A stretch of DNA of 64,000 nt from Diphasiastrum complanatum (taxonomy: Eukaryota; Streptophyta; Lycopodiopsida; Lycopodiales; Lycopodiaceae), in the NCBI GenBank assembly GCA_029204225.1, contig CM055111.1, positions 12,962,697-13,026,696 on the forward strand, given 5' to 3'. Position 1 is the first letter of the stretch; the number at the start of each line of letters is the position of its first letter. The position numbers and the translations under genes are program-made. The notes beneath the pieces were generated by a model that had not been told where the DNA came from, ran no database searches, and worked only from the letters and a program-made list of their open reading frames with translations. This document shows positions 11,815 through 21,160 of this stretch, one piece after another.

Positions 11815-12582
11815 TTATCCCACATTAAAAACACTTGAACTTTGACTTATCTTTCTTTCTAAAAGAAGTAGAAGAGGAGGAGGAAGAGTGATCATCATGA
11901 TCCGAGTTACCACCTTTGGACCATTTCCCTTTGCCTTTACCTTTGCCTTTCCTTTTGTGAAGAAAGCCTCTTCACCTCCACCTTGCAAGTTTGAACCATC
12001 AAGCTTTGATTGCAACCTATGTTCTTCAGCCAATAAGATTTCTTGCAAGTCAACCACACTTGGCAAGAATCTTTGAATGGCAAAACTTTGCACAAGGTTA
12101 GCATGTTCATCTAGCAAACCGTTCAACATAACCTGGACTATTTCACCATCTTTTATGCTTTCATCAATGCATGCTAGATCATCACTTAAGGACTTAACCC
12201 TCAAGACAAAGGCATGAGCACTTTCTCTCTCTCTTTGTCTACTAGAAAATATTTGCCTCCTTAGGGTCAATACCCTAGATGTGGACTTTGATTCAAAGAG
12301 TTTCTTCAAGGCATTCCATGCCTCACTTGCACTTTGACACTTACCAACTTCCTTGAGAAGTTCATTGGTAACATTCATTTTAATGATATGAAGAGCCCTT
12401 TTGGCCTTCTTATCAAACCTTTGTTGCTCTTGAACTGTATGTGGTCTCTCTTTAGTTCCTATAACTATGTCCATGAGTTCATTCAACTCAAGTAAGGATT
12501 CCATCATCTCTTTCCAGGTAGAGTAGTTTGATGAACTCAACCTATCATTAGTTTCTAACATGATCCCACCATTGGAAGCCAT
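11815..12582 (-). CDS. Copia gag (UBN2-type), C-terminal end frameshifted
   Basis: A 255-codon frame from MASNGGIMLETNDRLSSSNY, a typical plant copia gag start. Domains in order: an N-terminal Asn-Tyr-x2-Trp motif (residues 20-25), the helical gag/UBN2 body with AKRALHIIKMNVTNELL, SAFE-type ARG-rich helix and LNGLLDEHANLVQSF, then a Lys-rich linker. The frame then shifts. In the other frames the zinc knuckle (about 11785-11836) contains stops and a one-base shift between Phe-Ala and His-Glu-Cys, so nucleocapsid function is lost. The product would form the virus-like particle and bind element RNA in the cytoplasm. Confidence 0.85.
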   Translation of the reverse strand: MASNGGIMLETNDRLSSSNYSTWKEMMESLLELNELMDIVIGTKERPHTVQEQQRFDKKAKRALHIIKMNVTNELLKEVGKCQSASEAWNALKKLFESKSTSRVLTLRRQIFSSRQRERESAHAFVLRVKSLSDDLACIDESIKDGEIVQVMLNGLLDEHANLVQSFAIQRFLPSVVDLQEILLAEEHRLQSKLDGSNLQGGGEEAFFTKGKAKVKAKGNGPKVVTRIMMITLPPPLLLLLERKISQSSSVFNVG

Positions 12583-13678
12583 GAATATACTGATTCTTCA
12601 AATTTTAGGCTCTATCACCTAATGCACCTAGCACTCACTTTTCTCTCAACAAATGATGGATAAGGAGATCTCATAAGATCTAGGACCCTAAAACACTTCT
12701 ATCTTTAACCTGGCTGGTTTCCAAGCATAGAAATGAAGATTGAGATACATGCAACACTTTGCACACACTAAGAATGGATTACAAACTCAAACCAACTTGA
12801 ACACACTCTTGCTTAAGCTCTCAAACTTTCCAGCAAGTGACCAAATCAAGTTATGGTGTAAAGAGGCACTTGCATTCTTAGAAAATACACAAGACTAGGC
12901 TGCCAAGAATACCTAGAATTGAACAAACTTGATCAACATATGATCAACACACTAAGATATTGATTCAACTTGTAAAACCAAATGTAAACTATACTTCTAA
13001 AAGTTTATAAACTCCAGCAAGTGATAAATACAAGCTTTAGAGGTGAATGTAAGAGCACACTTAGTGAATCACAAGACTAGCTTCTTGTCAAATCTTGGTG
13101 TTTAGATGTAGATCTAAGATCATTTCACATGAGAATGTTCCTCAACCTGTTAAGAACCTGAAAAAACCTTCCAGCAAATTCTCCAATCAAATTACATAAG
13201 GTTACTTACATGCTCAACAAAGTACACCAAAATATATGCAAAAGATTTTTGACAATCTGTTCACCGAAAAGGAGACCTTCCATCCAAGTGGGATCTTTGC
13301 TCAACCTTTTGGAGAATTACAGAATCACTCAAAGAGTATTTGTCATCCACTTAAGGAGAAGGTTCATCCACTTAAGGAGTGTTCATCCACAAAAGTGGAG
13401 ATTGTCAACAATAGATTGAACATAACATTGTTAGTATTGAATATGCACAAGCCTCACAATCAACAAATGATTAGGTGTTATGATCTGATCCAAAATAGCT
13501 TCTTCTCAGCCTCTGATCTTCAGTAGATCTGAAATATGCTTTTGATCCACAAGTTCAACTTACAAAACAAAGGTTAGTAAGATTTGATCAACAATGCAAT
13601 GCATAATCATGCTAGAACTTGATCAAACATCCAAATATCACCATAATTGGAAACCTTACTATAAATAGTGGCCAACCA

Positions 13679-13690
13679 ACTCTGATACCA
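13679..13690 (-). other. Primer binding site (tRNA-iMet)
   Basis: The minus strand reads TGGTATCAGAGT immediately after the 5' LTR end. One base differs from the usual TGGTATCAGAGC. Confidence 0.8.
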
Positions 13691-14081
13691 TGTGGAAAAA
13701 ATGGATCTTGAATGGATCTAAGATCCCAAATGTTCTGGCTAAGAACTTTGCACAACAAGCTACAAAAGCTAGAAATGGAATTCTAATGCTACCTTTGATA
13801 CACATGAACTTGACAAAGCATTCAAGAGACAAAAGAACTTCGGACCCAATTTTAGGGCACCAGTAGCCTAAAATAGCCAATTTTGGCCTATATGTCCTGA
13901 TAACATGATTTTGGTGTCATTTCAAAGGTCTTGAAGTTTGAGACTTCTTCAATATGAAATATATACTAGAATAAAAGTATCTAGGCCTCTTTCACACGTG
14001 TGAAATGTTAGATCCAAAACTATGTACAAAAATTGCCAGTTTAGGCCTCAAACTAGCTAGGAAATGTTGACAATTTTCATA
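13691..14081 (-). repeat. 5' LTR of the 9.65-14.08 kb element
   Basis: The 391-bp LTR ends against the GAATC duplication. The outermost bases read TTTCATA where its partner LTR has TTTCACA, a C-to-T change. It contains a perfect 16-bp palindrome TTTCACACGTGTGAAA at 13990-14005 with a central CACGTG G-box. It belongs to the same LTR family as 30799-31449, which shares the TGTGAAAAATTGTCAAC start. Confidence 0.85.
13990..14005. promoter_or_regulatory. LTR palindrome with G-box (CACGTG)
   Basis: TTTCACACGTGTGAAA is a perfect palindrome. CACGTG is the core site of plant bHLH and bZIP factors, so the site could drive light- or stress-responsive transcription of the element; this is inference. Related copies occur at 2417-2429, 27742-27751, 31235-31248 and 40663-40676, with damaged forms at about 9728, 33797 and 41196. 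Confidence 0.5.
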
Positions 14082-14211
14082 GAATCCCTTGCAATATCAT
14101 ATTGCAGTAAGGGGAGACCTGCCTCAATCCCTGGATCGCTGATAAAGGCCCTTCTATCCTTCATCTGCATACAATCTGGAATTCTAAAATTAAGAGTAAA
14201 TCCAATCTCTT
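14082..14211 (-). CDS. 5' part of the copia-split exon (copy 1, first exon)
   Basis: Minus-strand exon begins after a CCAAATAG acceptor at about 14211 and reads openly (RIPDCMQMKDRRAFISDP, then GIEAGLPLLQYDIARDS) to the GAATC target duplication at 14082-14086, where the copia element interrupts. The reading frame continues exactly at 9647. Upstream exons are not visible because another copia fragment (14285-15420) abuts. No known domain was recognised; the relation to 16872-17669 rests on the pattern around the Cys pair of the next exon. Confidence 0.45.
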
Positions 14212-14284
14212 CTATTTGGAAGAGGATTGACATGCGGATACTATCTATCGCAAAATATCTTTCTCAAATTTTAAATAATCATCA

Positions 14285-15420
14285 AAAATTAAATATGCTA
14301 CATGTATGACATTAACGAGAGGAGGCAGAAGAGAATCTACAATGGAGGGAATGTCCAATATTTTTGTGGTTGAATCAACCACAGTATCAAGAGCTACAAT
14401 ATTTACAATTCCATCACCTCCAGATGTGGAAGCTTGGAGGGTCATGCGTCGGACCTTTTTGGGAGCCTGAGAAGAGGTCATATGCCTTGTGGCAACTGAA
14501 TCTATGAACCATCTGGCACCATCATCAACCTGGGATGCCAATGCCGATGAGAAGACACTTGTCTCGTCATCTTCCCCATCATCTTCGGCAATGTTGCCTT
14601 GTTGTTTCACCTTTCCCGCCTTTATGTCCGCTTTCTTCTTGTAACACTCGCATGCCCAATGACCCGGTTTGTGGCAATGGTAACATTTGCCTTTCTTCTT
14701 CTTTTTTGCCTTCGATGACGACTCTCTCTCATCATCATCATCCTTAGATTTCTTGGGAGTCCTTTTCCATCCTTTTTGCTTGCCTTTAGCAAGCAAGGCT
14801 TGATCATCCTATGGGGTTTGCCTTGACTTCACCACTTCGCGACGCTGCTCTTCCTACAACATGATTCTGTGGAAGTCTTCAAAAGTAGGCAATCTCTCCC
14901 TTGAAGCAATGTCGCTCACAAATATTTGTAGCCCTTTTGAGACACTGCTCATAGTGGTATGTACCAATTCAACGTCTCTAATTGGTTCTCCAATTGCCAC
15001 AAGTTGATCTCTCAGCTCCTTTATCCTGGTGAAGAAAGATCACACTGATTCGCCTTCTTCCATCCTGACTGCATTCAATCTTGACTTCAAGAACATGGCT
15101 TGAGCTAGATTGCAAGTTTGAAATTGCATTCTAAGAGCTTCCCAAGCTCCCCTAGCTGTCGTGGCATCACTTATATGGGTGATCACATAGTCTTTCACTG
15201 AAAGATTGATCAAGGACAATGCTCTCTGCGCCTTTTTATCAAAGGCCCTCATGTCACTTGGAGTGGTATTTGGCCGGACTTCAATACCTGCTACAATTTC
15301 CCATAACTCTTTCTCCATCAAAATGCTCTTCATTTTGAATTTCCAGATGTTGTAGTTAGAAGCCCCATCAAGTTTGCTTGCATCGTCCAAAATTGCCTCA
15401 TTGATGTTTGCCATTTCCAA
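14285..15420 (-). mobile_element. Second copia: gag, zinc knuckle and protease
   Basis: The gag frame starts MEMANINEAILDDASKLDG (15420) and continues through NYNIWKFKMKSILMEKELW. One stop near 15038 is followed by the rest of gag and a Lys/Ser-rich linker. Next come a perfect CX2CX4HX4C knuckle (CYHCHKPGHWACEC, about 14640-14680) and the protease signature WFIDSVATRHMT, in which the catalytic Asp-Ser-Gly has become Asp-Ser-Val. Sequence after about 14400 no longer resembles copia. The element is of a different lineage from 9653-14081. Downstream pol is missing. Confidence 0.8.
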
Positions 15421-16590
15421 ACTGCTTGAAACATCACCTGTAGGCTAAAAAGTGTATGCCAAAGCCAACCGTGATGTCAGAAATAAAAAATAATGACCTA
15501 CAATTTTTGGCTTACCAGGCCACCCGCCGCTCTTTCGCCAAATTGGAAGCCAAATTGGCGTCGCTTTCTGAAATGCTTCTTGTCACCAACTCCCAACTAC
15601 GTGCCCAATGGAATGGTGAAACCACTTTTGGCATGCTCCAAACACTTTCTTTGTGGCAATCACTCTGTTTTGACGTACCGTACTTGTAGGTATAGTCAAG
15701 GTGCCCTTCGTTTGGAGGTTATAGCCTTTCGTTTGGCCAAAATAGGCTAAAGGAGGTAAAAATGAGGGCACTTTGAGTTTTTGAACTGTCTTTTCACCTA
15801 GAAAAGACTTCACTCTTCACAAAAGTCAAGACCCAGCTCTTATTTCAAATTGAAGACTTTTAAAGAAGTTGAAGGCCCAAAATTACTTCAATCCCATGCA
15901 ATTGAAATTTATGATGGATTTGAGGAAATCCAGTGGTTGTTGATAAATCAATGGCCCACGTTGCCCCCTGGGTTTACAATCCTCACCATCGATCCTTTGT
16001 AGATCATATCCTACATCAACAAGAGATTTTTGCGCACTCAAACTCGCACTTCCTACACTGGTGCCTTCCACGCACCAAGTCTTCACTACAAATTAGCGCG
16101 CGCAAGCCTCCACAGCTTCTCTATTTGGTTTCAGCTATGGTGAAAGAGTTTCAAACCCTCTTTGCTGCACCTCACAATCTGCCCACGCTTCTCAATCTAT
16201 GTGCGGCTGTCCACGACCGGTTGACAGATCCCTTCCCACACTAGGGTGCCCAGTTGCACACTTTCACAACTTTGACAAGGTTTTGTGCTGAGAGAAATCT
16301 TGATTACAACTCCTTCAAGCCCTGGCTTCCAAACAATACTCCTTTCTTGAGACTTTTCATCCGATTGGATTCAAACCAATCACAAATGCCAAGCAACTCT
16401 CCAAAAGAATTTTGGGCTCCAGTTTTTGCTTGCTTTTTGATTCAGCCGACAATTCCCTGTCTCTGAATTCTCTTTACAATTTTGAGCCGTTCCACGAATC
16501 TCCACAGACTCGGTTTTGTGCTTCCTAGCCAACAAACCGTCGTGAATTCATAGCTCTCTGTTCATGTCCGGTGATTGTAGCCACCAAAGG
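15421..16590 (-). other. Long 5' leader of the second copia
   Basis: About 1.2 kb separates the gag start from the primer binding site at 16591. It is richer in GC than its surroundings and has only short overlapping open frames on both strands without known motifs. It is best read as an untranslated leader of the copia element. Confidence 0.45.
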
Positions 16591-16603
16591 GCTCTGATAC
16601 CCA
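16591..16603 (-). other. Primer binding site (tRNA-iMet), one-base insertion
   Basis: The minus strand reads TGGGTATCAGAGC, the initiator tRNA-Met site with one extra G. It marks the 5' end of the internal region of the element whose gag starts at 15420. Confidence 0.65.
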
Positions 16604-16605
16604 GT

Positions 16606-16850
16606 TGAGAATACAGTTTAAAAACGCGACTGGATCAATCACCACAACACAACGTCAAGTGCAATAAGACAAGACAACAGAATTGCTCTCCTACAAACTG
16701 TATATTCAAATTGATAAGCAAGTACAAAGATAAAGTTGGTTAAAAGCACTCAAAGGGCTCTTAAAAGAAAGACGGCCCGATAATTCTAGAATAGAGCACA
16801 CGTGGTGTCGTCGAAATAAGAAAGCACTATATAAGTCGATCATTGCTATT
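16606..16850 (-). repeat. Partial 5' LTR of the second copia
   Basis: The inner LTR end (TGAGAATACAG on the plus strand) lies two bases from the primer binding site. The outer end cannot be placed because coding-like sequence of another gene begins near 16870. A plus-strand TATATAAG lies at about 16830. Confidence 0.4.
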
Positions 16851-16871
16851 TTAACTCCTAGGTCATATCAC

Positions 16872-17258
16872 TTGAAGACAAAGAGGAATACATTGAACTT
16901 AAGTATGCATAAAATCATTGGTACCCCATTTCATATAGAGGAAGTGTATGAAACTGATGGAAGATCCATGTCATATAATTTATCAAATCACTTCTTTGTT
17001 GATCTAAATCACTTGTTAACATACATCATCACATTTTATGATATAAACTTAGAAAAGGTGAATGGTAAAATAATTGTAGTACTTAAGTTAGATGAGTCAG
17101 AGATTGTGAAAGGGCAGAAGATGGAGAGAGTTAGTATAACTCTCATGAATGGTGCACTATCACAAACAGTGGACCAAGGAGACTTCAAATTCAGTGTCCA
17201 GTCCGAAAATGATATTTGGTGGTTGGCAACTTTACATATTATTTTCTTTATTAACTAA
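16872..17258 (+). CDS. Unrecognised gene with Cys-x2-Cys motif (copy 2), upstream exon
   Basis: A 128-codon forward frame with protein-like composition, including HKIIGTPFHIEEVYETDGRS, an Ile/Leu-rich middle, MERVSITLMNGALSQT and FSVQSENDIWWLATLHIIFF. The true 3' exon edge is inside the frame, probably between 17210 and 17240, because the sequence to 17321 has intron features: a TTAACTAA branch-like site at 17291 and a GGATAG acceptor. The downstream exon follows at 17322. The arrangement of a hydrophobic strand, Asn/Asp-Gly-Ala and then the Cys-pair exon recalls DDE-type transposase-like proteins of uncharacterised families, but this is recall and not a domain match. The start codon is unverified. 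Confidence 0.45.
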   Translation: MKTKRNTLNLSMHKIIGTPFHIEEVYETDGRSMSYNLSNHFFVDLNHLLTYIITFYDINLEKVNGKIIVVLKLDESEIVKGQKMERVSITLMNGALSQTVDQGDFKFSVQSENDIWWLATLHIIFFIN

Positions 17259-17321
17259 GTTTTATTCCTTACCTTGGTTCATAATTCATATTTAACTAAA
17301 TTGGTTTTATTCATTGGATAG

Positions 17322-17669
17322 GTACTGAAGGAGAATCACGATATATTATCATGGATATTCTCTAGGACATCTTACCTCCGGATCATCAAGGACCATATGG
17401 AAGGAGGATTTCTCAAAGTTCCAGGAGTTAAAGACTTCAAAGTTGAATGGCACTTAGCAGGTGATTCAAAAACATTGAAATGCATGTATAATGTCTCTCA
17501 CAGTGCTACATCTAAACATCCTTGTTTATACTGCATGAAAATGTCAAAAGATGTAACTAGAAGTACAGGATTTACTAGAGAAGATACAGATCCAAACTGG
17601 AAGCTGGTATTGCCTATTCTCTTAAAAAATGTGCATGTCTGCACTCTTCATGCAGAAGTTAGGTGCTAG
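17322..17669 (+). CDS. Unrecognised gene with Cys-x2-Cys motif (copy 2), downstream exon, truncated
   Basis: After an acceptor at 17320-17321 the forward frame reads VLKENHDILSWIFSR and continues without stop to 17669. Key features in order: WHLAGDSKTLKCMYNVSHSA, the pair SKHPCLYC, an Asp-rich stretch, and LLKNVHVCTLHAEV before the stop. The order of a Gly-Asp element, the Cys pair about 20 residues later, and the conserved Val-His-x-Cys-Thr-Leu-His block suggests a folded catalytic or DNA-handling protein. The end coincides with a junction to a minus-strand copia, so the C-terminus is lost. It is related to the minus-strand exons at 9032-14211. Confidence 0.5.
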   Translation, partial: VLKENHDILSWIFSRTSYLRIIKDHMEGGFLKVPGVKDFKVEWHLAGDSKTLKCMYNVSHSATSKHPCLYCMKMSKDVTRSTGFTREDTDPNWKLVLPILLKNVHVCTLHAEVRC

Positions 17670-17744
17670 CAGATTCCAGAGAATCCCCAGATGTCGAGCC
17701 AAGCTAGAAGCATAGAGCATCTCTCACCCAAGACCGAGGAGGTC

Positions 17745-18991
17745 TCAGAAGGAAGAGAGCAGGAAGAAGTTGAGAGCCGAACATGAGAACCACATTTGCT
17801 CCTCTTCTTGCTTGGTCTGGAAACATTGGTCCTTTGACAGATGCATGCTTGGATCCATTGGTGAGTGAGCTAATTTACAATTCATCAAATTATATCTGTT
17901 AAGAACATTGTGAATATACCTTTGTTGAGTGATGTAAATCAGCCGCTTTGCTCTGTCTCTGTGGATCTGAACTCCCAGATAGAAGTGAGCTTCACCCAGA
18001 TCAGTCATGTCAAACTCTGAAAACAACATCTGCTTTGAATCCTTGACCATATTGGTATTGTTGCTGAAGAGCAACATATCATCCACGTATAAAGTGATGA
18101 TAATGAAGGATTGTTGCACTGACTTGGAATAGACGTTGCAATCAGCAGTGTTTGGTTTAAATCCTTGTTCAATGAGGAATGTGTTGATCCTCTGAAACCA
18201 AGCTCAGGAAGACTATTTCAAGCCGTACAGTGCTTTGTGGAGTTTACAGACATGATTTTTCATACCTTCCAAAACATATCCTTTGGGCTGGATCATGTAG
18301 ATATCTTCTTGTATAACTCCATTCAAATAGGCTATTTGTACATCAAGTTGATGCACTTCAAGGTCGGTAGCTGCAGCATGATCATTCGGATCGATGAATG
18401 TTTGACTACTGGACTGAAAGTCTCATTGTAGTCGACATTGGAAATCTGGGTGAATCCTTATGCTACTAGTCTTGCCTTCCTTTGATCAATTGCTCCATTA
18501 GCATTGTATTTGATCTTAAAGATCCATTTGCAATCAATGATATTGTAGCCAATAGGAGCTTCGACTACTGACCATGTCTGATTCTTGATCAGAGAGGAAT
18601 AGTCTCTGTCCATAGCTTCTCTCCAGAGATCAGAGTCTGGTTGGCTGAGTGCCTCTTTGACTATCGTCGGTTCCTGTATCAAGAGACAGACAGACTCTGG
18701 AGTATACCTTGTGGGCTGTGTGCGCACTCGGCTTGATCTTCTGAGAGGATTCGACTGGTGAACCACTCTTGGGACTTGTTGTTGGGTAGCAGCAATATCT
18801 TTGTCTGATTCGTTGTCTCGAAGTGGGTCGACAATAGACCCGCCTGAGCCAAAAGCTCGGACTGTCGCGTCAACAACAGGTGATGAGGGTTCTTCTTGAG
18901 CAACATCCTTGCCTTTGAGGTCGACGAACTGATCCTCAATGAAGACTGTATCCCGGCTATACAAGATTTGCTGGGTATCAGGATCATACAA
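17745..18991 (-). pseudogene. Copia reverse transcriptase (broken)
   Basis: The frame 18991-18458 holds the linker after integrase (SRVRTQPTRY) and the start of RT (WREAMDRDYSSLIKNQTW, then CKWIFKIKYNANG). Between 18458 and 18119 frames shift but DVQIAYLNGVIQEDIYM and KLHKALYGLK can be read. The frame from 18119 has the polymerase active site LYVDDMLLFS with both catalytic Asp residues and FYLGVQIHRD. It ends before RNase H. The enzyme would copy element RNA to DNA in particles. It is inactive as written. Confidence 0.8.
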
Positions 18992-19021
18992 CTTATAAGT
19001 ATTATCATATGAAGTATATCT

Positions 19022-19520
19022 TCAAAAAAGGCTTAGAGCCTGTCCACACCTCGTGGGGTGTCTTGCCTGAAAGTGCCTTGGTTGAACATCTGTTCTAGAT
19101 GTAAGCTGCAGTGGAGACAGCTTCAGTCCAGAATCTCTTGGGCAACGATGCATGCGATAGCATACATTTGGCAAATTCAACCAGGGTACTGTTCTTCCTC
19201 TCAACTAAGCCATTAGACTGAGGATTGTAAGGAGTGATGACTTGCTACTCAAGGCCTTGGCTTTGGCAGTACTCCTTAAACTCGATAGAGATATATTCTC
19301 CACCGTTGTCTGACCTGAGGGCCTTGATCATCCTTCCAGTCTCCTTCTTTGCATGCTCCTTGAAGATTCTGAAGCAGTTGAAGGCTTCGGATTTTTTCTT
19401 TATAAAATACACCATAGTCCTTCTGAAAAATTCATCAATAAAGGTTATAAAATACTTGGCATCCTTCAGCAAAGGATTTTTCATCGGGACACAAATATTT
19501 GCATGTACAACACCTAGCAA
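19022..19520 (-). pseudogene. Copia integrase core (broken)
   Basis: The minus-strand frame 19520-19245 reads YFITFIDEFFRRTMVYF and ALRSDNGGEYIS, which carries the second catalytic Asp of the DDE triad. The next piece (19245-19022) continues in other frames with the region of the catalytic Glu; the corresponding text is interrupted. The DNA-joining step of retrotransposition would be the function. Confidence 0.75.
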
Positions 19521-20200
19521 TCATTAGCAATATGCTGATGGCTTGATTTAATTGGTTTCCTAGTCTGTTTACCAACTAGACAGTTGTGACAGACATGTAA
19601 CTCGACTTTTTCATGAGGATAGTCGAGATCAAGGACAATAGATTGTCTAGACATTTGTTGTACAGCAGCATGATTTAAATGACCAAGTCTATAATGCCAA
19701 AGTAGACCTTTATTTGAATGAATAGAAGTACTGAGAGCCTGACTAGAGGTAGAAAAGCAATGACTTAATTTGTACAAGTATCCATGCCTCTTTTCGAGTG
19801 CTAGGATCTTGCCTGTCCTATCAACTACTTTACACTGATCACATTCAAATTCTACTCTGTGTCCTAGATCTGTGATTTTGCTTATAGAGAGCAGATTCGT
19901 AGATAAATTTGGTACATAAAGGACTTTAGAGAGTAGCTTAGACTGATCATTAGCAAAGCTTAATCTTACAATGCCTTCACCTTTAATAGCTTGTGTGCTA
20001 TTGTCACCAAGGTGAACATATTTTTGGGTACTGTAAGGTGTATAGGACTCAAAACAACCAATAAGGCTAGTCATATGCTGAGTGGCTCTGGAATCCAGGA
20101 ACCAAGAACTGTCGCCAGATGCTCCTTGATGGCTGGTCATGAAGGCATCATGATCCGCTTCTGGAATAGGCTGTGGAGCTTCTGCAGCTGCATTTGCCAC
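19514..20200 (-). pseudogene. Copia protease and GAG pre-integrase domain
   Basis: The minus-strand frame has SSWFLDSRATQHMT, the aspartic protease signature with Gly changed to Arg. It is followed by VLYVPNLSTNLLSISKI and the pre-integrase zinc-binding block LLWHYRLGHLNHAAVQQM ... CHNCLVGK. Upstream at about 20225-20290 the zinc knuckle is degenerate: the first Cys is lost and a stop lies next to the second, while C-x4-H-x4-C remains. Confidence 0.8.
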
Positions 20201-20461
20201 TTGATTTGACTGCCCCTTGCTATTGTTCTTCGCTTGAAGTATCCGGCAATCTTCTATTTCGTGGTTGTTTCGCTTGCACTATCTGTAGAACAGCTTCTTC
20301 TTTGTCTGTGGATTCGACTATTCCTTGTGCTGAGCTGGTTTTTGGTCTGGCTTTGGTTGCTTCGGGCCTTTCTTCTTCTTCTGCTTTGTCATGCTCTTGT
20401 TGGTGTACAAGGCATGAAAATCAGCTGAGGAATTTGAGGCTTCGTTCCTCTGCATGTCTTC

Positions 20462-21004
20462 CTACAACAACATAGTAATGACTCTCGAAAGAGTCAATTT
20501 TGGATGAGTCGTGATGATCATCACCCAGCTGTCATAAGAGCTTGGCAAGCTTGTAGGCAGTTGTATTACTGCGTCTTGATCGTCTATGACAGATCCAACA
20601 GTAGCCATTTGTCTTGGCAGGTTCTTGAATTGATTAATGTGATTTTGTAGAGAATCACCAACCGTCATCTTGAGGGAGTAGAATTTCTTCCTAAGATGTA
20701 GCTTGGAAGCTATATCTCGCACTTTGTATAGTGTGCTCAAGATGTCCCAAACTTCCTTCAATGTTTGAGCCTCGGATACATGGCCGATCTGGGTATCCGT
20801 GATGTTGAGAATGATCAACGCGAAAGCCTTTCCATCCTTCAGCCTCCATCTGGTGATTGCTGCATCGGGTTTCCCTTCTGCACCTGTAACAACATTATAC
20901 AATTCTTTAGCCATTAGTACAGTTTTCATCTTAAATTTCCACAGATGGTAATTGGCTCCATCAAGCTTGTCCATGATAGGACTGGCCTTCCCTTGGAAAT
21001 CCAT
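20462..21004 (-). CDS. Copia gag (UBN2-type), N-terminal part
   Basis: A 180-codon frame starting MDFQGKASPIMDKLDGANYH, with the Trp-Lys-Phe-Lys-Met motif of copia gag, ALIILNITDTQIGHV and the Ser-Leu-Gln-Asn-His-Ile-Asn-x-Phe block. It lies 145 bp downstream of the primer binding site, as expected for a short leader. It would form the capsid. The frame ends before the zinc knuckle. Confidence 0.85.
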   Translation of the reverse strand: MDFQGKASPIMDKLDGANYHLWKFKMKTVLMAKELYNVVTGAEGKPDAAITRWRLKDGKAFALIILNITDTQIGHVSEAQTLKEVWDILSTLYKVRDIASKLHLRKKFYSLKMTVGDSLQNHINQFKNLPRQMATVGSVIDDQDAVIQLPTSLPSSYDSWVMIITTHPKLTLSRVITMLL

Positions 21005-21148
21005 GTGGAGGAATTAGTCTAAGTGATAGGAGAAACTATCAGTGACTTAAGTATGAAAATCTGATACTGAAAATATAGAACAAGAAAACAATTGCTCTAT
21101 TGGCTAGTAGAGCCTTGTATTGTGGAAGCTTATCAAGCTATGAGAATA

Positions 21149-21160
21149 GCTCTGATACCA
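21149..21160 (-). other. Primer binding site (tRNA-iMet)
   Basis: The minus strand reads TGGTATCAGAGC directly after the LTR end ...CCAACA, with no spacer. Confidence 0.85.

Larger units (their letters stand above)
9653..14081 (-). mobile_element. Copia-type LTR retrotransposon, RT-less, with target duplication
   Basis: A structurally bounded minus-strand element. Its 5' LTR is 13691-14081 and its 3' LTR 9653-9805. Both start TGTGAAAA (minus strand); the inner ends read TTCCACA. The flanking 5-bp duplication GAATC occurs at 9648-9652 and 14082-14086. A primer binding site lies at 13679-13690 and a purine-rich tract at about 9806-9822. Inside, in order, are a near-complete gag, a damaged zinc knuckle, protease and pre-integrase region, then a non-standard 3' module. 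Integrase, RT and RNase H are absent, so it would need enzymes from another copia element. It interrupts an exon of a minus-strand gene. Confidence 0.85.
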
